Origin: Gyrodactylus bullatarudis
Taxonomy: Eukaryota > Platyhelminthes > Monogenea > Gyrodactylidea > Gyrodactylidae
Assembly (NCBI GenBank): GCA_012064415.1
Contig: SSNU01000182.1
Span: forward strand, 1 to 64,000
Length of the DNA stretch: 64,000 nt
Reading direction: 5' to 3'
Position numbers and translations under genes: made by a program. The number at the start of each line of letters is the position of its first letter. The first letter of the stretch is position 1. The notes beneath the pieces were generated by a model. The model was not told where the DNA came from. It was given only the letters and a program-made list of their open reading frames with translations, and ran no database searches. Below are positions 1 to 9,519 of the stretch, one piece after another.

Positions 1-430
1 ATTTTCAATCTGCTGTGCTACGTGCTTAGCTTGATGAACTGTGTCTTCTGACTTTCAAAAAATTAAATTTAAAAAGTGTTCATTCGAAAAAAATCAAAAA
101 GGCCAATGCTCAAAAACCTTTATTATAAACATATGCCGTAATTTGGTTTTTACAATAAAAAGCAAATTATATAACATTGCCTCAACATATAACCCAGTTA
201 CTTATCAGCGCGAAATTCTGTACATCATGTGTGAATTTGTTTGAATCTCTATAACCTTTTCCGAGCAGTGTAATATTTATTGAACAATACATATGTTATC
301 TATATAAACATTAAATAGATTCTTCAGTTTCGTAGATAGTTATAAGTTGCAAAGTTTTTTTAATAATTTTAAATTTCATTAATTTCAAAGTTTTTAAATA
401 TGTTTCTGGCTCTGTTGAAATTTGATAGTA
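1..430. other. Intergenic stretch, no gene seen
   Basis: AT-rich sequence. The small open frame at 41-244 is lysine- and asparagine-rich, resembles nothing I know and has no support. A short phrase near 275-300 (TTATTGAACAATACATATGT) resembles the repeated sequence near 12130 and 25625, so part of this stretch may be old repeat. Confidence 0.5.
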
Positions 431-960
431 TTTTTGATTACCATAACCTTAGGGCGTAGGCCTTGTCAATTAGAGTTACCTAATGGGGAGATCCTGATTA
501 GGGTAATAGTTTTAAGTTCTTTTCTGAGCCATAAATTATTTTTCGTAGATTTCATCTCAGTCTGATATGTTGATGACAGAAGGCGTGTAAATATATTGCA
601 TCCAGTTTGTATTTTCCTAGACCATTTGTCACATTCAGGGTTCCAGATTGTAGAAAAGTTTTCAATTACTGGTCTTGCATAAACTTTAAATAAAAGTAGT
701 TTCATGCTATCAGTTTTGATGCATGTGTGGATGTGGATGAGTCGGCCAATGAATTGTTTAATAATTTCTTTGTAATCAACAAAATCAAGTTTCCATGAAT
801 AAGTAATCCCAAGGTCCTCAATTGTAGTTTTAGGGTGAATTTTATCTTGGTTGATGTAGATATTTAAATCTGTGATCATTGATTCATTTGGAGTTGGTCC
901 AACTCCATCCTGAGACTTTTGATTTGATTATTTGGATGTTTGATCTTTGACCATTGCATT
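430..960 (-). pseudogene. LINE (non-LTR) reverse transcriptase C-terminal remnant
   Basis: The minus-strand frame 879-466 encodes the region after the RT palm of a CR1/Jockey-like LINE. It has a TIEDLGITYS phrase (family form xVRDLGVxY), an MKLLLFKVYARPVIENF block and the WNPE motif that ends the thumb region. The same block occurs in this window at 15204-15893 and 24245-24598, where the palm motifs are also present, and this fixes the identity. The catalytic YADD part is missing here, so the piece cannot encode an active enzyme. Its first methionine is incidental. Flanking sequence on both sides looks like further decayed LINE. Confidence 0.7.
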
Positions 961-1044
961 CAAAAAATTGATTCCTATTAGTGAGATAATTTTCCAGATA
1001 GTTTTAAAGTTTACAGCATATACCTTGTTTATGACAGGCTTCAG

Positions 1045-1760
1045 GTGAAACGAGGATTAATAACAGCTCTAGCGAAGAGAAGAACCCAGAGAATAGTTTC
1101 AGAATCAGCATGGTAAGAAGAATTGAAAAAATTAACCGCCATTTTCGTTTCAAATGACTACCCTATAAATTCGATAAACGATAGACTATCAAAACTCTAC
1201 ACCCCAAGAAGGAAGACCAAAGAGCAAGAAAGAGAAACTGCTTACTTAAGCCTACCATACAAAGGGGATAAAATCTTAACAATTTTCCAAAAGAAAATTA
1301 ATGAAGTGTTCACCAAAACGTACCCAAACGGAAATCTCAGAATTACCTTCCAAACACAGAAAATGTTCACGAGCAACGCAAAGGCTTCCATCGACAAGAT
1401 GAAGCAAAGCAACGTAGTGTACAAATTCTCATGTCCATGCAAATCTGAGTATATTGGCCACACAATAAGACGTCTCGAAGAAAGAATCGGTGAACATCTT
1501 CACACGGGCCAGACCGCAATACGAGAGCACCTCAAAACATGTTAGGCAAATGTTTCGCCCCAAAACTTTGAAATCTTATTTAAACCATTTAGAAACAATG
1601 TCTACTTGTAGAAAGCTGCTGAAGCTTATTTAATAAATCAACAAAAGCCAAACCTATGTGTACAGATGAATCATGTAAAACCTCTGAATTTGCCTAAGCC
1701 TAGAGAAAGAAAGTACCCTTTGTCCCAACACCCCTCCAGGAAGAGAAGAAAAGTGTAAAC
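1045..1760 (+). pseudogene. Penelope-like element, GIY-YIG endonuclease end (broken)
   Basis: The frame aligns throughout with the C-terminal third of the intact PLE protein at 50868-53033. It begins near 1048 with a KRGLITAL segment (intact copy KRGLVKSL), has an in-frame TAA about 1112, then opens at 1123-1545. The endonuclease core is visible as NVVYKFSCPC, EYIGH, then RRLEERIGEHLHTG. After the stop at 1545 the similarity continues in another frame (AEAYLINQQKPNLCVQ and a basic RKRRK tail) to about 1755. Two or more disruptions and loss of the RT domain make it non-functional. It is followed by the hammerhead repeat at 2021, as expected at a PLE 3' end. Confidence 0.85.
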
Positions 1761-2020
1761 TAACCAGCAAATAACTGATTTCTACAGAACAACCCAATAA
1801 CTATGATTATTCAATTTACTATTCTTACACTTACACTTTTTTATAAAAAAAGAGACCCGCAATTATGGAAAAATTAATACCAATCTAAATTTTAATAATA
1901 TGAAAAACTACACTGTGCTCATCTGGTAAAAGGCTTGAGCCAATTGTAATGTAAGATAATATCTTAACCAATAACCTGTTGTTGTTCATTTTTTCTAAAA
2001 CCTTATATATATGGCATGTA

Positions 2021-2062
2021 TCACACTGATGAGTATGCCCGAAATAAAGACCTTATTTGTGA
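2021..2062 (+). ncRNA. Hammerhead ribozyme in PLE pseudo-LTR
   Basis: The core elements appear in order: CTGATGA at 2026-2032, GAAA at 2041-2044, a small AT-rich stem III (2044-2056), and a UU cleavage dinucleotide at 2056-2057. Stem I is TCACA (2021-2025) pairing perfectly with TGTGA (2058-2062). All conserved catalytic positions match the consensus. Stem II is only an 8-nt loop-like segment. Hammerheads in PLE pseudo-LTRs are an established finding, and the position between a PLE 3' end and a PLE 5' start (2100) fits. Cleavage activity is inferred, not shown. Confidence 0.8.
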
Positions 2063-2099
2063 AAACTTTGGCATCACTTTCTTCTTTTCTCTACAAAAA

Positions 2100-2195
2100 T
2101 GGAAAATTTATCGATATCTCAGCTCAAAACTGATATAACTCAGCATTTTTCAACTGAAAATTCGATTCAATTCATTAAGATAGTAAACATCAATT
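2100..2195 (+). pseudogene. PLE ORF 5' start, truncated
   Basis: Directly after the ribozyme repeat, ATG at about 2100 opens a frame beginning MENLSISQLKTDITQH. This matches the start of the PLE copy at 46205 (MNLSIAEVKSEVTQHLF) and the one at 43908 (MTTMAQLKTDVLKHL). Similarity fades after about 2195. The order ribozyme repeat then ORF start shows that the repeat serves as the 5' pseudo-LTR here and as the 3' end of the fragment upstream, a tandem or partial-tandem arrangement typical of PLEs. Confidence 0.7.
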
Positions 2196-2199
2196 GTAA

Positions 2200-3200
2200 A
2201 TAAAAAATTATTCAACAAAAATGGTATATAATAATAAATATCTATCGAAAGAAATGATATAAATCTTTATTTATCAATTATTTAAAACTGTAATACATAT
2301 TTAATACATAAAAGCATAGATCGGTTCTCCATCCACCCTTTAATTCAATATTATCCATATTCATCAAGGTATATCTTGCAGTTTATGCATAATTGGCAAA
2401 AACCTGATGAATTTGAATGAAATTTTGCATAATCAGCAGGAAAACTTGCAGATTATGCATAATCGGCAAATTATACAAATTCATCACAATATATATATTT
2501 TAACCATAATTTTTTATTTATTTTTGTTTTTTTAAAGTAAAGTTACATTATAACTTACAATTATTAATCTCTTTGTAGCGTATTAGACCTAAATAATGAA
2601 GGGTTTATCTTATATTTCGCTTAGAATCAGCTTAATTTTCATATAAATCATGGAAATATTTTAATTCTTAAACTTTAATTTGAATGGTACTATTTTCGCC
2701 CTCTAAGAAAAAAATATAAATTACAATCTCCAAAGAAACAGTTAAAGTTAAAGAATTTTGAATCAAGGAATATAATATAAGCTGAAAAAACTCTAAAATA
2801 AATAGCAACAGTCGATAGTTGAGAGTTGAACAAATAATTATTCTGTACACACAAATTAAGTATTTAAATGTTGATGTTTCTTATATTTCTCATTCTTAAC
2901 TGTTTGTCTGAAAATTGTAAATTGTAATTTTTCATTCAACCTCCAACTTTCATTAATTTTAGAGAGAGACCTTTGATGATCCTCTAAGTAGTGTAAATTT
3001 AGTTCTAAATTGTGGATTTTCGGACGTTTTTGAACATTCACGTGAATCACTTGATTTTAATCATCGTGTAAGAATTAGGATTTTACAAATTTTGTTAAAA
3101 TATCGTTCAAACTCGAGTCATTCTAGTATCATCAGATTCAAATAAATGCTCATATTCAAGCTTTCATATTTTTATACGACTTTAGGTGTCACAAATCAAT
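2200..3200. other. AT-rich gap without supported gene
   Basis: No supported coding sequence. It contains a palindromic motif (GATTATGCATAATCGGCAA, about 2452-2472, with a partial copy at 2386-2400) that recurs near 42045 and 59355. The minus-strand frames at 2668-2850 and 2856-3050 have no recognisable content. Confidence 0.5.
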
Positions 3201-3203
3201 AAT

Positions 3204-3475
3204 TTATACTTTTAAATTACCTTTAATATATTTCAATTTCGAATAAATATAACTGATATGATCGTTATATTTTATTTTCAAGTTGTATATAGAATTTTCT
3301 TTTATCGCATTATCAATAAATATAAATTGTTGATCAATTTTTCTAACTTCTGATAAACTTAGATCAAAAACGTTTATTTTTCCGTTAACATTTTTTTGGA
3401 ATAGGAAAATGAAATTTTCAATTTGAAAATCACTTTGATTGATAATTTCAATATCCACATAATCTAAAGTTCAAG
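3204..3475 (-). CDS. Putative exon of an unidentified gene family
   Basis: I do not recognise this protein. The minus-strand frame is rich in I, N, K, F and D, as expected for a fast-evolving gene at this base composition. Just before its stop it reads KYIKGN over a possible GT splice donor (GTAATTT). The upstream end reads through a TTTAG acceptor-like site at about 3470, so the methionine near 3458 need not be the real start. The phrase VFDLSLSEVRKI resembles FDISLSTIYYI in the gene at 32859-33437 and the YDIT/YDIS phrases at 30244-30531 and 6575-6865. This suggests, but does not prove, a dispersed family. No domain, signal peptide or membrane segment is evident. Confidence 0.3.
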
Positions 3476-3654
3476 GATTATTATTATGAATCTAAACATG
3501 TATTATTTAATAAAAAAATAGATCTATACTGATTTTATTACAATATGAATAGCCTTATTTTTTATGAGAATATCAAGTCGTTCTTGTCAAGTTCAAGCAA
3601 AATACTGAATACTAAATCGAAATCTATGAATCAAATAAATACCAATCAAATGTT

Positions 3655-3765
3655 TGGACATTAAACTTACTAGCAAATTGTGGTCAATGGTTATTAATAT
3701 ATCCATGCGAATCTAACTTGATGAAGATTGTCTTCTCACACCTAGATGTCAGAATTTGGATAAGC
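3655..3765 (-). repeat. Three-copy dispersed repeat, copy A
   Basis: About 110 bp matching 6110-6205 and 44160-44255. Shared phrases include TGATGGAGATTGTCTTCTC and TGTGGTCACTGGTTATTA. Copy A lies directly 3' of the ribozyme SINE at 3811-3925 (minus-strand sense), so the repeat may be the body of that SINE. The other two copies lack the tRNA-like head and ribozyme. Confidence 0.75.
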
Positions 3766-3810
3766 AAGTGTCAATTCCATAAGAGAGCCAAATAATATTC
3801 AACTCACGGT

Positions 3811-3925
3811 GGCAGATTTAGACGCGTTTCGTCATTATTAGACTCGTCAATATACCATAGTCAGGATTCGAACCCAAATCTTCAACGTTGTGAGGCAACA
3901 CTTCTAACAATTAGGCCAGAACCCC
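3811..3925 (-). mobile_element. tRNA-derived SINE carrying a hammerhead ribozyme
   Basis: On the minus strand a tRNA-like Pol III promoter is visible: A box TGGCCTAATTG at 3918-3908 and B box GGTTCGAATCC at 3874-3864, with tRNA-like spacing. It is followed at once by a hammerhead: UUGACGA (3850-3844), stem II GUC/GAC around a 7-nt loop, GAAA (3830-3827), a minimal CGCG stem III, and GUC ending at 3821. The GAAACGCGUC segment is the form known from schistosome satellite ribozymes. The first core base is U instead of C, and stem I pairs poorly, so activity may be lost. The body probably continues into the repeat at 3655-3765. Confidence 0.75.
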
Positions 3926-4001
3926 CGTTCGTCTCATATTACTCAACAATCTCATAGTATTGACACCGCATACACACTAGTTTTTTGTAAATAAGCACTA
4001 C

Positions 4002-5580
4002 ATGAAATCCCTCTTTAATAACTGTGTAAAAGTTATCCCCCTAATTTCTACCACTCAAAAATCTCTTTGGTAAATCGTGACTACTTGTGGAATTATCATT
4101 GACTTACTTCCCCAAGCTCAACGGATTTTTGATAAATTACAAGAATCTGATCTATTCTTAGATACATTTATATATGCATAGATGTATTGATGCGCTCACG
4201 TTCTATTTTTTATCATGATGCACGGTCTACGACTAGACTGTAACACCTTAGTGAATCGGGGTAAACCTCCTCTGAAATCTCTGAAATTCTTGAGATAACG
4301 TTAGACCGAGTTAAATACTTTCGGAGATCAAGAGTCGTAAAATCAGGAAATTAAAAATTTTATGACGAAATCAAGATTTATTTGCTCGAAATCGACAAGC
4401 CAATTAAATACGAGATACTTCATATAAATCTTCGTGAAAAGGCCGAGGACCTGAACGTGAAATTTACTCGGGAAATAATCAGACAATTTCTCCAGCAGAA
4501 TCCCCAATTCAAGCGTAAAATAGTTTGTTTCCTTTATGTTCATGAATCTTTTAGATATTTCATAGTAATGAATCAATCAAAGATAAGCCCGCTATCCTTG
4601 ACAGATGCGATTTATCTGGAAGAAAAATTGTCTCACACTAAACAGGTATCAGTCTGGATTGCCAGAGAAGAAAGCTAAGACCTTTTTCAAAGGCAAACGG
4701 CAAGGCTTCGAATTTCAATAGCGTCCCTTCTCTGCGATATCAATACTTTGATGAATGTGCACGGGAAATGGTTGAAGAATGGCGTAGACACAAACTCCCA
4801 ATAAGTATAAGATGTCTCAGTGAAGATATCAGAAGAATGTCCATTAATTTAAATCTTGAATATAAAGTTAGTCATGGTTGGATCGAAAAGTTTAAACAAC
4901 GAAACAATTTTAATCAGCATCGTATCTATGGTGAGGGAGCTGGAGAAGACATGAATCTGGTTGAAAGTTGGATTTTAGACAACTGCGATTTAATTGAATC
5001 ATATGATGAGAATGCCATATTCAATGTTGATGAACTGCATAATTTTTTAAAGAAAGATCTCGAGTTACTTTTGATACATCTTCAATAAATTGTCGAGGAG
5101 ATGGAAAGATTTCCAAAAATCGGGTTTCGGTTATTTTATGTTGTAGCATGAAAGGCGAGAAATATCCACCATTCGTTATTGGTAAGCTTTTTTAATGCTA
5201 ATTTAGGTAAATCCAAAAGACCTAGGTGTTTCAGAGGTAGTATCCCAAAAAATTACACTGGAAATGCGAAAGCCCACTACCAAAACAGGAATATTCTCTT
5301 ATTATTCGATAATGTTCCCTTTCATCACATCCCTATATCTCCTGCAAATGTTCGTCTATTGTTCCTACCTCCAAATACGGCTTCTATTACGCAACCTCTA
5401 GATCAAGGAATTATATGGAGCTTTAAGTCGAATTTTAAGAATATTTTAATGAGGCATTATGAAATTCCATCATCATCATATCAACTGCTTACAGATGGGT
5501 TGTAAAAGCTTTCGATGACGTCAAAACTTCTGTGGTAGTGAACTGCTTTAAAAACTTCTCATTAAAAAAATTTCATTCTA
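4002..5580 (+). pseudogene. Decayed pogo-type transposase and its left TIR
   Basis: The fragments line up with the intact pogo transposase at 48500-50017. They are: HTH region 4330-4522 (REIIRQFLQQNPQFKRKI); a 32-nt intron 4523-4554; the second HTH (INLNLEYKVSHGWIEKFKQR) in 4768-5088 with the first catalytic aspartate in FNVDE; a 25-nt intron 5182-5206 at the same phase-1 position as in the intact copy; then the second aspartate (LLLFDNVPFHH) and the third (ITQPLDQGIIWSFKSNF) in 5207-5505. Frames break near 4600-4760, 5050 and 5500. The left TIR lies at about 4002-4145 (CTTTAATAACTGTG, GTTATCCCCCTAATTTC), and its inner part recurs inverted at 5595-5630. Confidence 0.8.
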
Positions 5581-5630
5581 TAATTCCTTCGATTGTAATT
5601 TATCAAATATCCGTTGAGCTTGGGAAAGTA

Positions 5631-6086
5631 CAGTACTCCTGTAACTCTTTAATAACTGTGTGAAAGTTATCCCCCAAATTTAAAATTATCTAAAATTACG
5701 GGTCTCTGTGAATGAACTACGTGTGAATACGAACATTAGTCATAATTACCTTGTGTAATAAACAAGTGATGTGAACAATGTCCCCCCCATATCGGAAAAG
5801 AATAGCCAGGAAGAATTATATTCATTTTAAATTCCGATTTTGAATTTGACGAAAACTTTAAGGTTATTTCTGCTAGTTCTATTAGAAATAGCCCTACTAA
5901 ACATGGTATAGAAATGATCAGCAGAAAAATCTCTTTCAAAAAGTATTAATTTAGTTGAAAATTAATTTTTAGCCTATTTTTGGGTAAATATGTCTGCTTA
6001 CAAGTAGTCACGATTTACCAAAGAGATTTTTGAGTGGTAGAAATTAGGGGGATAACTTTTACACAGTTATTAAAGGGGCAGTACTG
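5631..6086. mobile_element. Short TIR element (pogo-derived MITE) nested in the pogo right end
   Basis: Flanked by TA on both sides (5629-5630 and 6087-6088). Its ends start CAGTACT in inverted orientation, and both arms continue with CTTTAATAACTGTGTRAAAGTTATCCCCC, the same terminal sequence as the pogo element at 4002. It contains no transposase; the minus frame 5736-5939 is unsupported. It probably moves with pogo transposase. Alternatively, it is the rearranged right end of the host pogo element. Confidence 0.65.
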
Positions 6087-6109
6087 TATTTAGAAATTAC
6101 AGTGTTTTT

Positions 6110-6205
6110 AGACATTAAACCTACTAGCAAAGTGTGGTCACTGGTTATTACTATATACATGTGAATCTAACTTGATGGAGATTGTCTTCTCACACGTAGA
6201 TGTAA
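6110..6205 (-). repeat. Three-copy dispersed repeat, copy B
   Basis: Matches 3655-3765 and 44160-44255 over about 95 bp. It begins just after the TA that bounds the nested element ending at 6086, separated by a short spacer. Confidence 0.75.
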
Positions 6206-6223
6206 CACTGTAATTTTTACCAA

Positions 6224-6865
6224 TTAAATTATTTTGTAAATTTTCCAGATAATTTTGATCAAAATAACTAATCTTAGTATTCTAAAATTACTTTTCTTTT
6301 TGAAGGTGCTTGTAAGATATTCTAAATTCTTTATAATAAAATAAGCATTGATTTCCAAGTTTTCTTTGATAATATTTTTGTATTTAAAAATATTTATAGT
6401 ATGTAGAAGTGTGTTGGGTTCAACTTCAAAACATTCTTTAATATATGCTCCTTTTTTGGCATAGTATTGATGCGTTTTTGAATCAAATATCATTTTATCA
6501 ATTAGAGTGATGCAAACCATTTCATCAGTTTCGAATTTTAAGAATCGTTCACAATTTCTAGATCCTTAACCAGATTAGAATTGAAAATTACTAAGAACAT
6601 TTTCTAATAGCTCCATGAAAAATAATTGATCCATGCATTTTAAGATAATGTTTGTAAACACACCATCGACACTAGCTCCGAAAATTTTAATATATTTATC
6701 CAATTTTTTATATACACATTTTGAAGATGAAATATCATAATTTATATTTTGAACTTCCAATATCATATCGAAGCTGAGAGAAATTTCATTGATATCTGAA
6801 ATATTTATTTCTACTAAATTCTTCAACCCTGAAAAATTATAAATAAAGGTATAAACGATTAACAA
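6224..6865 (-). CDS. Putative exons of an unidentified gene family
   Basis: Two minus-strand frames (6865-6575 and 6520-6224) may be neighbouring exons. The upstream one contains NINYDISSSKCVYKKLDKYIKI and then GASVDGVFTNIILKCM. Parts of this resemble the gene at 32859-33437 (GGVLDGKEVLPYILNSM) and the exon at 30244-30531 (YDITNSKICYISSK). The downstream frame ends in a hydrophobic run (LRLVILIKIIWKIYKII) that could be a membrane helix or read-through. I do not recognise the family. No catalytic motif is visible, and the exon boundaries are not resolved. Confidence 0.3.
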
Positions 6866-6869
6866 AGAT

Positions 6870-7360
6870 TATTCGGAATTTCTAGGTCAAAACCAAGAAT
6901 GAATATGTGACACTGTGGAAAGTGCTCAATATTGTTATATCTGAGTATTTCTAATCACTATTTTCTTATGTGATATTGTTATTTCAAAATATGCCAAAAA
7001 TATATGTATGTTTCCCATCGAACTTTGGGGAGCGAAGCGGTTATAATGTTAAAATGATTCGTGTGAAAGCTTGGATTAGTACGAATCACTGAATTGGGCA
7101 GAGAAAAAAAGATTTTGCATTTCAGGGCACATCACGCATTTCCTTCTATCTTGAGCAGCTCAATGAAAATAATGTTAATATTCAAAATTGATCGAAAGGT
7201 TCAAAAGTGAGTTTGAATAGATTCTAACTTTTCTTCTTGCTAATTCAGATGAGTTCTTAAGGATCTCAGACATATTAAATGATCTTTTTTCTAAGCTTTG
7301 CCGGAAGGTTCAACTAGCTCATCTAAGAGTTGAAACATGAACTGAAGATGATTTAGGGTA
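6870..7360. other. No gene seen
   Basis: AT-rich sequence without a recognisable coding frame or repeat. Confidence 0.5.
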
Positions 7361-7362
7361 AC

Positions 7363-7424
7363 AGAATGACTTCTAAAATCATCAGAGATTTGTGCAAACG
7401 TTGAGAGCATTTTAATAAATAAGA
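7363..7424. repeat. 62-bp repeat abutting a PLE end (copy 1 of 3)
   Basis: The core AGAATGAYTT...ATCATCAG...AACGTTGAGAGCATTTTAATAAATAAG occurs here, at 44896-44956 and at 47796-47856. Each copy sits next to a PLE-derived segment. Here it meets the 3' end of the minus-strand PLE remnant. Confidence 0.65.
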
Positions 7425-7429
7425 AAGGA

Positions 7430-8270
7430 TTTCGAGAAAATTTGAGGAATAAGCGCTTTATTTCAGGCATACTCTCCAGCCTCTCATTTTTGCCAAATAT
7501 ATAGTAAAGAAATAATATAAATAAATAAATCTAAGTGGTTCTCTTATTGATCAGGGTTGAAGGGCATTTGCATTGTTTGTCGAGTTACCACATTGTCTTG
7601 TGAGGTGATTGACAATACCCACCCTAGGGTGGGACACATATACAATATCATATATATGATATGAAAGTGTATAGGGTTAGGCATTAGAGTGTTGTGTAAC
7701 AGTAACGTATTAGTGTACAAATGAGGTATACATAATGTTGGTACACATATGTAACATGTCAGGGATAATATAGATTTCACTATCAATTTTGTACGCTAAT
7801 GTATTTGGTAATTTTGTTAGTTTTTTTCTACATCTGAACGCCTCATCCTTTTCCTTGAGTTTGGCTATTAGTCTGAGCTGAGGAGGCCGTTCTAATGTTC
7901 ACATTTGACCAATTAAGACCAAGAGGTTTTGTTATTTTCTTCTGTTACACCAAATCTCTTTTTAAGTTTGAGGGGGCGAACTAATTATAATTCATTAATT
8001 CTGCCGTAAAAGTCTTCTTCATGTATATCTCTAAAAAGTGTAAACGCTTTTCTTCTTCCTTTTTCATAGTGAAACACATATTTTGGTTCGCAGTATTGAA
8101 CTTGGACAGAAGAATATTTTCATCTTCATTTTTCTTGATTAATAATAAGGTGTCATCTAGAAATCTCCAATAGCTGTCACATTTTTCAATAATCGGCTTA
8201 AGCATATCATTTTCCATCTTTGCTAGGAGTAAATCAGCTAGTAATGATCCCATGGGTGATCCCATTGTAA
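7430..8270 (-). pseudogene. PLE remnant: RT fragment fused to the 3' UTR
   Basis: The frame 8265-7981 matches the RT core of the intact PLE: MGSPMGSLLADLLLAKMENDMLKP, then CDSYWRFLDDT (intact copy has FVDDT), then MNYN. The next sequence is the PLE 3' UTR (matches 53240-53340), so an internal deletion removed the endonuclease. A degraded hammerhead repeat ends the element at 7446-7485 (minus): GAGG, CUGGAGA (core G for A), GAAA, then CCUC. Stem I still pairs, but the core change should inactivate it. Confidence 0.85.
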
Positions 8271-8367
8271 CTCCATATTTTTGAATATATATATATAGAT
8301 ACGGTATCTAAAAGAGAATGCTATGTTTTTATTCTGAATCCCTGATGCTAAACATGTTTTATAAGAA

Positions 8368-8475
8368 ACAAATCTTGATGTAGAATCTCTGTCGGCACAA
8401 GTTAATGATGAAAAATACTTTCAAAATACGTTTGAAACTTTTCTGCTGATTCTTCATCTATTATCCTCTTCCTTC
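8368..8475. other. Rearranged PLE coding fragments, opposite orientations
   Basis: Plus-strand sequence at 8368-8424 matches the PLE segment encoding VESLSSQVNDG (near 51060). The next 45 bp match, in minus orientation, the immediately following PLE segment encoding DDETAERFQTSL. The two halves of one coding stretch are therefore joined head to head, an inversion junction. Confidence 0.6.
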
Positions 8476-8479
8476 TTTT

Positions 8480-9511
8480 TTTCAGATCTGATTAATTTCT
8501 TTAAATATCAAGATTCTTCATCCTTTGCGATCTGATTGTCCCGATTGAATGTATTCCTCTCTTTTAAAGAGCCTTATGGAGATCGATACTAGCAAAATTT
8601 AGGTTTTCACTTTAATTTTTCTGTTAACTTCTTTATTTAACATCCAATTTTAATACAACATGTATCAATAGATTTGTTACTGCTCATAACATATTTTGAT
8701 AATTTTATTTTTACAAATTCATTTAACGGTATTTGAAAAAATTGGAAGTGCTATTCTAATCATGATGCAATATTTTTGTTTCCAAGATATCATACGAATA
8801 TACGTACCTTTATCTTCTGAATTCTTTTCTTGAAAAGTAGAAAAATGTCATCTCTATGATTATTCTATCATTATTGAAAGAGAAAATGAAAGAATAATAT
8901 ATATATAAAAGAATATATGTTATTTATTAGAGAGTTTTGATGTTTTATAAGCTTACTTTTTATTTTCTTTGGCTTTTACTATTTCTTACATAATTTGTAA
9001 ATTGTTAAATGAACTCTTAAATGTACATACGGTTTTTAATATTTCTTCTTTCAATTTTTGCATGTCATTTTGAGAGAAAGAAAGTAAAAAAACTGCTAGA
9101 TAATTATTTTAATTTTGCATGTCTTGTAAAGTGGGTTTATTTTTATGTCTCAACTTTAATGTTTACAGTCAAGCATTAAACTCACTCTGAGAGTTTTAAT
9201 TTTTTCACACTTTCTGAGTACTTGTCTGCTATTTTAGTGAAACATGGCAAAACATGATGGAAATTTAAGAAAAAAAGCTTAGCCTTTATATAGGAATAGT
9301 GAGAACTGGAGAGAATATTCCAAGATTTCTGTTTCTTATTCTTCAGCTTATCGTTGGAGACAGAAAGGTTTCCATTTACTAAGAGGAGGATGATTTAAAG
9401 ATTACTCCAATTAAGCTTAATAGTCTAATTGGATTTAGAAGTTGATACTGAACAAGCTATAGGACAGGTATCCCAAGATACGATTTCTCAGTGTTTGATT
9501 CATTTCGTAAA
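8480..9511. other. No gene seen
   Basis: AT-rich intergenic DNA with microsatellite-like TA runs (8895-8910). No coding frame or repeat was identified. Confidence 0.5.
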
Positions 9512-9519
9512 ATATTTTC

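Noticed and set aside
2668..3050. Two minus-strand frames as genes
   Set aside because: Short, low-complexity, no homology recognised, and no splice or family support.
3863..3925. tRNA gene
   Set aside because: A and B boxes are present, but no cloverleaf with paired acceptor stem is evident, and a ribozyme follows; better explained as a tRNA-derived SINE head.
7544..7786. 80-codon minus frame
   Set aside because: Falls in the PLE 3' UTR, which is non-coding in the intact copy at 53034-53378.
7870..7890. Hammerhead core at GCTGAGGAG
   Set aside because: No GAAA segment or stem III at the required distance.
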